A DNA stretch of 57,365 nucleotides from an uncultured bacterium. Its GTDB lineage: Bacteria; Bacteroidota; Bacteroidia; Chitinophagales; CAIODY01. Positions 51,797 through 57,365 of the stretch are shown here, in pieces. The notes below the pieces were generated by a model that searched no databases, was not told where the DNA came from, and saw only the letters and a program-made list of their open reading frames with translations. Position numbers and translations under genes: made by a program. The stretch spans positions 1-57,365 of the forward strand of contig CAIODY010000021.1 in the NCBI GenBank assembly GCA_903857255.1, read 5' to 3'. Numbering within the stretch: position 1 is the first letter of the stretch; each line of letters begins with the position of its first letter.

Positions 51797-51804
51797 TACC
51801 TTTG
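51797..51804 (+). promoter_or_regulatory. -7 box of the aminotransferase gene, predicted leaderless
   Basis: TACCTTTG ends exactly 4 nt before the ATG at 51809. A TTG at 51773-51775 is 21 bp upstream of the box, so both elements fit the Bacteroidetes promoter pattern. Confidence 0.5.
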
Positions 51805-51808
51805 CGTC

Positions 51809-53005
51809 ATGCCAAAAATTTCACACCGCGGCGAAATAATGCCTGCGTCACCGATTAGAAAATTAGTTCCGTATGCTGAAGCAGCAAAAAAAAGAGGAAC
51901 AAAAGTTTATCACTTAAATATTGGTCAGCCTGATATTGAAACACCAAAGCCTGTGTTAGATGCTGTTCGTCATTCTGATTTCAAAGTATTGGAATACAGC
52001 CACAGTGCTGGGTTTGAGAGCTACAGAAAAAAGTTGGTAGAGTATTATGCAAGGTTTGATATTCAGTTAGATTACAATCAAATCATGGTAACCACGGGTG
52101 GGAGTGAAGCGATTTTGTTTGGTATGATGGCTTGCCTCGATGCAGGCGATGAAGTAATTATCCCTGAACCATTTTATGCCAATTACAATGGCTTTGCAAC
52201 TGCTGCCGATGTAGAAATAGTGCCTGTTACGGCACATATCGAAAGTAAATTTGCGTTGCCGCCGATTGCTGATTTTGAAAAATTAATCACACCAAAAACA
52301 AAAGCCATTATCATTTGCAATCCGAATAACCCGACTGGGTATTTGTATTCACAAGAAGAAATGGAAATGTTGGCGGCATTGGTAAAAAAACACAACTTGT
52401 TTTTATTCAGCGATGAAGCCTATCGTGAATTTTGTTATGATGGCGCAACACCATTTTCGGCTTTGCAATTAAAAGGCGTAGAAGAAAATGTGGTGGTGAT
52501 GGATACCATCAGTAAACGTTATAGTGCTTGTGGTGGCAGGATTGGCGCATTTGTTACACGAAATAAAGAACTGTTTGATGCAACGATGAAATTTGCACAA
52601 GCCCGATTAAGTCCGCCATCCTTTGCACAAATTGCAGGTGAAGCTGCAGTTGATTTACCTGCTGATTACTTTGATGGCATCAAGCAAGAATATACTGACC
52701 GAAGAGATTTGATGGTGAAAATGCTGAATGAAATTCCGGGTGTTTATTGCCCGAATCCGGGTGGTGCATTTTATGCGATTGCCCGATTACCAATTGATGA
52801 TGCAGACAAGTTTTGTCAATGGTTATTGGAAAGTTTTGCTCACGAAAATCAGACCGTGATGTTAGCACCAGCCACAGGATTTTATGCAACGAAAGGCTTA
52901 GGTAAAAATGAAGTCCGCTTGGCTTATGTACTGAACAAACAAGATTTGCAAAAAGCGATGGAATGCCTGAAAGCTGCACTGGAAGCTTATTCCGACAAAC
53001 CATAA
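51809..53005 (+). CDS. PLP-dependent aminotransferase (aspartate aminotransferase family I)
   Basis: 398 residues. Key elements: NIGQPDIETPKPVLDAV near the N-terminus, YSHSAGFESYRKKL, IICNPNNPTGYLYS, FSDEAYREFCYDG, and SKRYSACGGRIGAF, which includes the PLP-binding Lys. Typical of class I/II aminotransferases; the donor and acceptor are not evident. The ATG at 51809 (MPKISHRGEIMPASPIR) is chosen because the -7 box lies just upstream and the earlier ATG at 51773 lies before it. Confidence 0.9.
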   Translation: MPKISHRGEIMPASPIRKLVPYAEAAKKRGTKVYHLNIGQPDIETPKPVLDAVRHSDFKVLEYSHSAGFESYRKKLVEYYARFDIQLDYNQIMVTTGGSEAILFGMMACLDAGDEVIIPEPFYANYNGFATAADVEIVPVTAHIESKFALPPIADFEKLITPKTKAIIICNPNNPTGYLYSQEEMEMLAALVKKHNLFLFSDEAYREFCYDGATPFSALQLKGVEENVVVMDTISKRYSACGGRIGAFVTRNKELFDATMKFAQARLSPPSFAQIAGEAAVDLPADYFDGIKQEYTDRRDLMVKMLNEIPGVYCPNPGGAFYAIARLPIDDADKFCQWLLESFAHENQTVMLAPATGFYATKGLGKNEVRLAYVLNKQDLQKAMECLKAALEAYSDKP

Positions 53006-53280
53006 ATTATTTCGTTGCTAATGAGGGTTGAGAAAATATAAAAGTGCTTGGGTTTGAAATTCAGAACTTGGTTACGCCAAACAATAATTGTTTTAAAACC
53101 TATTGATGTTCGTGCATGAAATATAGAAAGAGTTGTTGTAACTTCGCCACTTCAAATTTCATTATAAACATTAACCGTTCGGGTAATAGTTGAAAAATAA
53201 CAGTTTTATCTTCGATTAAACAGCCGCTGATGAAGCAACTATTAACGATGAAGCCCGACTAAAAACAAAACAAAAATTTT
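53006..53280. other. Intergenic region before pnp
   Basis: 275 bp without a convincing gene. Two -7-like boxes with Y for T in the sixth base are present: TAACTTCG (53139-53146) and TATCTTCG (53207-53214); the latter matches the box before the arginase gene. rpsO, usually found before pnp, is not here. Nothing else recognised. Confidence 0.5.
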
Positions 53281-55593
53281 ATGAGTCAAAAAGGAATCGT
53301 AAAAACATTCGACATGGGCGATGGTCGCAGCATTTCGATTGAAACTGGCAAATTAGCCAAACAAGCCGATGGCAGTGTAGTTGTTCGCATGGGCGATTGC
53401 ATGATTTTAGCCACAGTAGTAAGTTCAACTACTTTAAAAGAAGGACAAGATTTTTTCCCTTTATCAGTTGATTATGTGGAGAAATTTTATTCCACTGGTC
53501 GCATCCCTGGCAGCTTTCCACGTAGAGAAACAAGATTGAATGATTATGAAATATTAATTAGCCGATTGGTGGACAGAACATTGCGTCCGCTTTTCCCTGA
53601 AGATTATTTATACGATACACAAGTAAACGTGTGGTTAATCAGTGGCGATAAAGAAATCATGCCCGATACATTAGCTGGATTAGCTGCCAGCGCAGCTTTG
53701 AGCGTTAGTAATATTCCGTTCAACGGACCAATGAGCGAAGTTAGAGTTTGTCGTATTGATGGCAAATTTGTAGTAAATCCAAACCGTAGCGATTTAGAAA
53801 AAGCCGACATCGATTTATTGATTGGTGGTTCGATGGAAAACATTGTGATGATTGAAGGCGAAATGAAAGAAGTGAGCGAAGATGAAATGATTGAAGCTAT
53901 TCGCATTGGTCATGAAGCCATCAAATTGCAATGCAAAGCGCAAATGGAATTGAGAGAAATGGTAGGCGTAAAAGCTACTCGTGAATATCCTGCACCAGTT
54001 GAAAATGAAGAATTGAAAGCAAAAATTAAAACTGATTGCGAAGCAAAAGTATTAGCTGTTGCAAAAGGAAAATTAGATAAAACCGCTCGTAGCGAAGGTT
54101 TCAAAGCTATCAAAAAAGAATTTGAAGAAGCGATGGGCGAAACATTAACGCCTGAAATGAAACCATTGTTGAAAAAATACTTTGGCGATTTAGAATATGA
54201 TGTGGTTCGTGCCATGATTTTAAATGACCGTCAAAGGCTTGATGGACGTGCATTAGATGAAATTCGTCCGCTTTGGATGGAAATTGATGCATTACCTTCA
54301 CCACATGGTTCTGCCATTTTCACAAGAGGAGAAACACAAGCATTAGCTACTGTTACTTTGGGTGGAAAAGATGACGAACAAATGTTGGATAAAGCACACG
54401 ATTTAACTTTTGCAAAATTCTTATTGCACTATAATTTCCCAGCATTTTCAACAGGCGAAACCAAACCAAATCGTGGACCAGGAAGAAGAGAAATTGGTCA
54501 TGGAAATTTGGCAAAACGTTCATTAGAAATGGTGATGCCTGAAGATTGTCCTTACACTATTCGTATTGTGAGTGAAGTTTTAGAAAGCAATGGTTCGTCA
54601 TCAATGGCTACAACATGCGCCAGCAGCATGGCTTTGATGGATGCAGGTATTGCTATTAGTGGCGGTGTTTCGGGAATTGCAATGGGTATGATTACAAGTC
54701 CTGATGGAAAAAAATACGCAATCCTTTCTGACATCTTAGGTGATGAAGACCATTTGGGTGATATGGATTTTAAAGTAACTGGCACTGCAAAAGGTATTTG
54801 CGGAACGCAGATGGATATTAAAGTGAAAGGGTTGAGTTTTGAAGTGTTGAAAGAAGCTTTGCAACAATCAAACCGTGGTCGTTTGCACATTTTGAACGAA
54901 ATGAATAAAACCATTTCAGTTGCTCGACCTGAATTAAAACCTCATGCACCACGAATTGAGCAAATGATTATCGATAAAGAATTTATCGGTGCAGTAATAG
55001 GACCTGGTGGCAAGATTATTCAAGAAATGCAAAAGGTTACTAAAACACAAATCAACATTGAAGAAGTAATGAAAGATGGTGTTGAAGTTGGGCAAATCAC
55101 CATTTTGAGTACAAGCAAAGAAGGCATGGATGCTGCAAAAGCAACCATTAAAAACATTGTGTTTGTACCACAAGTAGGCGATGAATTTGAAGCCACTGTA
55201 AAATCAGTTGTTGAGTTTGGTGCGTTTGTAGAATTGGTGCCAGGCAAAGAAGGTTTGTTGCACATTTCTGAAATCAGTTATTCTCGTTTAGCATCAATGG
55301 ATGGTGTTTTCAAAGTAGGTGATAAAGTGAAAGTGAAAATAATCGGCACTGACCCACGAACTGGTAAATTGCGCTTGAGCCGCAAAGTGTTGATGCCAAA
55401 ACCAGAAGGTTATGTTGAAGAACCACAACGTGAACATCGCCCAAGCAGCGGTGGTGATAGACGACATGGTGGCGGCGACCGCAGCCGTGGTGGTGATAGA
55501 AGACACAGTGGTAGCGACCGTAGAGATAGCCGACCAAGAAATGATGATAACAACGGCAATCCAACTGCACCTGTAGCACCTACTGCTGAATAA
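53281..55593 (+). CDS. pnp: Polyribonucleotide nucleotidyltransferase (PNPase)
   Basis: 3'-5' phosphorolytic exoribonuclease of mRNA decay. 770 residues: two RNase PH domains (first about 1-230 with GRIPGSFPRRETR; second about 320-545 with DGRALDEIRP, GETQALATVTL and FPAFSTGE), a KH domain (about 560-615, IGAVIGPGGKIIQEMQ) and an S1 domain (about 630-700, GAFVELVPGKEGLLHISEIS). The tail of about 55 residues is rich in Arg, Gly, Asp, Ser and His (GGDRRHGGGDRSRGG), RGG-like and probably RNA-binding. A terminator follows at 55638. Confidence 0.96.
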   Translation: MSQKGIVKTFDMGDGRSISIETGKLAKQADGSVVVRMGDCMILATVVSSTTLKEGQDFFPLSVDYVEKFYSTGRIPGSFPRRETRLNDYEILISRLVDRTLRPLFPEDYLYDTQVNVWLISGDKEIMPDTLAGLAASAALSVSNIPFNGPMSEVRVCRIDGKFVVNPNRSDLEKADIDLLIGGSMENIVMIEGEMKEVSEDEMIEAIRIGHEAIKLQCKAQMELREMVGVKATREYPAPVENEELKAKIKTDCEAKVLAVAKGKLDKTARSEGFKAIKKEFEEAMGETLTPEMKPLLKKYFGDLEYDVVRAMILNDRQRLDGRALDEIRPLWMEIDALPSPHGSAIFTRGETQALATVTLGGKDDEQMLDKAHDLTFAKFLLHYNFPAFSTGETKPNRGPGRREIGHGNLAKRSLEMVMPEDCPYTIRIVSEVLESNGSSSMATTCASSMALMDAGIAISGGVSGIAMGMITSPDGKKYAILSDILGDEDHLGDMDFKVTGTAKGICGTQMDIKVKGLSFEVLKEALQQSNRGRLHILNEMNKTISVARPELKPHAPRIEQMIIDKEFIGAVIGPGGKIIQEMQKVTKTQINIEEVMKDGVEVGQITILSTSKEGMDAAKATIKNIVFVPQVGDEFEATVKSVVEFGAFVELVPGKEGLLHISEISYSRLASMDGVFKVGDKVKVKIIGTDPRTGKLRLSRKVLMPKPEGYVEEPQREHRPSSGGDRRHGGGDRSRGGDRRHSGSDRRDSRPRNDDNNGNPTAPVAPTAE

Positions 55594-55637
55594 TTAATAA
55601 ATGTAGAGACGAATAATTACCCGTCTTTACTTGTAAT

Positions 55638-55675
55638 AAAAAATCCCGAAGCATTAAATTGGTTCGGGATTTTTT
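55638..55675 (+). terminator. Intrinsic terminator after pnp
   Basis: Perfect 13-bp arms: AAAAAATCCCGAA (55638-55650) and its complement (55663-55675), with a 12-nt loop and a T-run inside the second arm. It can work on both strands. Confidence 0.88.
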
Positions 55676-55734
55676 ATGTTTTGACAAATAAAAACATCTG
55701 TAATAGAATTCCGATGGTATTTTACTGTTAAAAT

Positions 55735-55929
55735 GTGGATGAAATGGAGCAACTATTGGGCATAGCCAACCAATGCAGCTTTGAAGGCTGTGGTGCAATT
55801 ATCAATGCAAGGGCAATGCTGCAATTAGTAGGTGATTATAACTTTGATGACCGTGATATGTGCGACCCAGAGCAGTATGCTTTCAGGCAGCACCAACCGA
55901 CACAAAAAAATACAACCAAAAAAAGCTAG
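55735..55929 (+). pseudogene. Fragment of a Bacteroidetes surface protein
   Basis: 64 codons from GTG: EQLLGIANQCSFEGCGAIIN and ARAMLQLVGDYNFDDRDMC, which resembles the short conserved stretch that precedes the sorting domain in large T9SS surface proteins (IANQCP...GGxAVxxARxMLxLV). No start signal, signal peptide or sorting domain is attached, and the frame ends soon after. It is therefore read as a remnant. Confidence 0.45.
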
Positions 55930-56238
55930 GCTTAGCCCCACCTTTTCATTTCCAAAATGTGCATAAGATGTTGTTTTTTGTTCACATCTTTCGTGAAATA
56001 CACTTCCTTTTTATTTGCGATGCAATTTAACTTCGCATTTACAAAAAAGACAATTACTCCCATGCTTACTATCTCTTATTTCTTTTTTGCTTCTTCTTTC
56101 CAGAAGCAAAAGTTCAAGCCCTGCCTTGGCTACTGCTGATTACACAGCAGCCCAAGGCAATCTTTATTTTTTTTATTTCTTCATTTATTGGTCATCATTC
56201 GTTTACATCAAATATTCAAATTTGTAAATCATTTCATT
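55930..56238. other. Gene-free stretch before the debris region
   Basis: About 309 bp, with long T-rich runs on the plus strand. Short open frames exist but show no family features or start signals. I see no promoter or RNA element in it. Confidence 0.5.
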
Positions 56239-56391
56239 ATGAAAAAAACATTACTTCTTTTCGTTGCCTTGTATTTCTCCCTCTCCTTTGGAGAGGGGTG
56301 GGGTGAGGCTGCTTTTGGGCAAAATTTAGTTCCCAATCCATCTTTTGAAGACACCGTTCACTGCCCAACCTGGACCAACAAAAAGCAATGA
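56239..56391 (+). pseudogene. N-terminal fragment of a secreted protein (signal peptide plus VPNPSFED)
   Basis: ATG at 56239 gives MKKTLLLFVALYFSLSFG, then an EGWGEAAFG segment encoded by the hairpin repeat (56277-56309), then QNLVPNPSFEDTVHCP, the usual first residues of mature Bacteroidetes surface proteins. It stops after 50 codons at TNKKQ. One extra base at the end would join it to MNLPSGNQYG of the next reading frame, so the junction looks like a deletion with a frame change. Confidence 0.5.
56277..56309. repeat. Hairpin-containing interspersed repeat, copy 1
   Basis: CTCCCTCTCC followed by a 3-nt loop and GGAGAGGG, then GTGGGGTGAGG. Arms CCCTCTCC/GGAGAGGG form an 8-bp stem. About 30 of 32 positions match copy 2 at 56980-57011. 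It falls inside the signal-peptide coding region of the fragment gene, where it adds SFGEGWGEAAFG in frame. Confidence 0.8.
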
Positions 56392-56963
56392 ACTTGCCAA
56401 GCGGCAACCAGTATGGTTTAATAGCCGAAGATGTGGAGAAAGTAATGCCCGAATTAGTTCGTGATATGAGCGTACCAGCTAAATTAGATAAAAACGGAAA
56501 AGTAATCACCGCAGCACAATCTTTCAAAGGGGTAAATTATGTAGGCATGATTCCTGTTTTAATTGCAGCCTTACAACAAACTGATTCCATCAATAAATCA
56601 TTGCAACAACAAATCAACGCATTGCAAAACTGCTGCGGCTACAACAATAAAGTACCCACCAACTTAGGCAATTCAACCAGCACTGAATTAAGTGATTTAG
56701 GTATTATTTTAGACCAAAATGCACCCAACCCATTTGCCGAGCAAACAGTTATCACCTACACCATTCCCGAAAGCGTACAAGATGCAAGATTGATATTCTA
56801 CACCAACAACGGCACCATTTTAAAAACGGTACAAATCACCGAACGTGGCGCAGGTTCAATCACAGTTTATGCTTCTAATTTAAGCACAGGCATTTACACT
56901 TATTCATTAGTAGCCGATGGCAAAGTAGCCGATACTAAAAAAATGGTGTGTACTAAACACTAA
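56388..56963 (+). CDS. Truncated S74-chaperone/T9SS C-terminal fragment
   Basis: 191 codons. It begins in the middle of a peptidase S74-type region (MNLPSGNQYGLIAEDVEKVMPEL, KGVNYVGMIPVLIAALQQ), then a coiled-coil-like QQINALQN, then a T9SS sorting domain (LDQNAPNPFAEQTVITYTIP ... LSTGIYTYSLVADGKVADTKKM). The catalytic N-terminal half of the S74 domain and any passenger are missing. No promoter is seen. It is probably the 3' part of a gene rearranged with the fragment upstream, and should not be taken as a functional protein. Confidence 0.6.
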   Translation: MNLPSGNQYGLIAEDVEKVMPELVRDMSVPAKLDKNGKVITAAQSFKGVNYVGMIPVLIAALQQTDSINKSLQQQINALQNCCGYNNKVPTNLGNSTSTELSDLGIILDQNAPNPFAEQTVITYTIPESVQDARLIFYTNNGTILKTVQITERGAGSITVYASNLSTGIYTYSLVADGKVADTKKMVCTKH

Positions 56964-56979
56964 AATCAAGCTGCCTTTG

Positions 56980-57011
56980 CTCCCTCTCCTTCGGAGAGGG
57001 CTGGGGTGAGG
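56980..57011. repeat. Hairpin-containing interspersed repeat, copy 2
   Basis: CTCCCTCTCC, loop TTC, GGAGAGGG, then CTGGGGTGAGG. Two mismatches from copy 1 (one in the loop, one after the stem). It lies 17 bp after the stop of the S74/T9SS fragment. Confidence 0.8.
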
Positions 57012-57014
57012 TCT

Positions 57015-57098
57015 TTAAAGGCTGTCGTTGAAGTGTTTGATATAACTGGCGAATTGAAAAACAAAGTATCTTTGCAAAACAAAATAACAACTATTAGT
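57015..57098 (+). pseudogene. Fragment of another T9SS sorting domain, cut at the contig junction
   Basis: The frame LKAVVEVFDITGELKNKVSL followed by QNKITTIS matches the central strands of a type A sorting domain (IEVFDxTGKL). It has no preceding PNP motif and runs straight into GC-rich foreign-looking sequence. Read as gene debris ended by the chimeric join. Confidence 0.4.
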
Positions 57099-57365
57099 TG
57101 CGACCCGCAACGCTGCGGCTCAGTGCCAGCTCGCGGACACGGCCACCCAGCGCCTCTGCCATGGCGGCGCCGATGGCGTCCAGCACGGGCGACGAGGCGC
57201 GCCGTACGTCCAGAAACACGAACAGTGCTCCATCCGGCGCCGCCACAGCCAGGTCCCTGTAGAACTCCCACCCCGTTGCGCGTGCGGCTTTTGCCGTCTC
57301 GTTGGCCACAAAGCTGAAGATGAACAGCGCGGTGTGCGGCGCGGATGACGCCAGCTGCTTGTTGG
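57094..57365 (-). CDS. Partial GC-rich reading frame, probably from another organism
   Basis: From about 57,100 base composition jumps to roughly 65-70% G+C. A minus-strand frame enters from the right edge (NKQLASSAPHTALFIFSFVA, then NETAKAARATGWEFYRDLAV) and ends LALSRSVAGRN at a TAA at 57096-57094, codon use unlike every other gene here. I recognise no family. The stop codon may come from the joined Bacteroidetes DNA. Most likely contamination or a chimeric contig end. Confidence 0.4.
   Translation of the reverse strand, partial: NKQLASSAPHTALFIFSFVANETAKAARATGWEFYRDLAVAAPDGALFVFLDVRRASSPVLDAIGAAMAEALGGRVRELALSRSVAGRN

Noticed and set aside
1-57365. tRNA, rRNA or riboswitch genes
   Set aside because: Visual search for T-loop GTTCGAAnCC patterns and common riboswitch cores found none that fitted; a covariance-model search would be needed to exclude them.

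Overview
The window comes from an AT-rich Bacteroidetes/Bacteroidota genome, most likely of the Chitinophagales/Sphingobacteriales type. This rests on eight secreted proteins with type IX secretion (T9SS) C-terminal sorting domains, TAnnTTTG-type -7 promoter boxes, DUF1573 proteins, BamA followed by two OmpH/Skp chaperones, an ORF6N protein, and weak Shine-Dalgarno sequences. No rRNA or tRNA gene was recognised by eye, and no CRISPR array or transposase was seen. The family-level placement is inference.

Layout. 1-506: start of the nuo (complex I) operon on the minus strand, with the first 24 codons of nuoB, nuoA and a good promoter. 604-13063: eleven co-directional minus-strand genes, mostly a few bases apart. 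They encode a secreted multicopper oxidase, an arylsulfotransferase-like protein, a thioredoxin-fold protein, an ECF sigma factor, a small membrane protein (probable anti-sigma factor), a CnrX/Spy-like periplasmic sensor, two paralogous purple-acid-phosphatase-like phosphoesterases, a YHYH protein, a DUF1566 protein and a HupE/UreJ permease. This looks like one regulated envelope/metal/redox locus and is a main candidate for an undescribed system. 13243-27031: housekeeping genes (lipid kinase, fused Dpp/Opp ATPase, large outer-membrane barrel protein, anmK, DinB, cytochrome c, iscA, two DUF1573, mutL, DEAD-box helicase). 27109-32592: two large surface proteins, one made of about 28 repeats of 17 residues plus YadA-like repeats and a C-terminal S74 chaperone domain. 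32714-37464: patatin, DAHP synthase, lysA, accC. 37487-40350: a small accessory islet with a zinc-ribbon membrane protein, a small hypothetical and an ORF6N gene preceded by two copies of a perfect palindrome. 40364-42835: glyA (frame broken in an A-run) and a TPR protein. 43063-48647: envelope biogenesis run uppS-bamA-ompH-ompH-murI. 48661-55593: hemL, a carboxypeptidase-regulatory-domain protein, arginase, an aminotransferase, pnp. 55700-57100: gene debris from surface proteins and two copies of a hairpin-containing 32-bp repeat. 57100-57365: abruptly GC-rich DNA that does not fit the rest, most likely a chimeric contig end.

Points beyond ordinary annotation: 7- and 8-bp tandem repeats inside the sorting-domain coding parts of three secreted proteins; four genes whose -7 box ends exactly 4 nt before the start codon (predicted leaderless mRNAs); a barrel-protein gene whose signal peptide appears only if translation starts at CTG; and the ORF6N palindrome pair.
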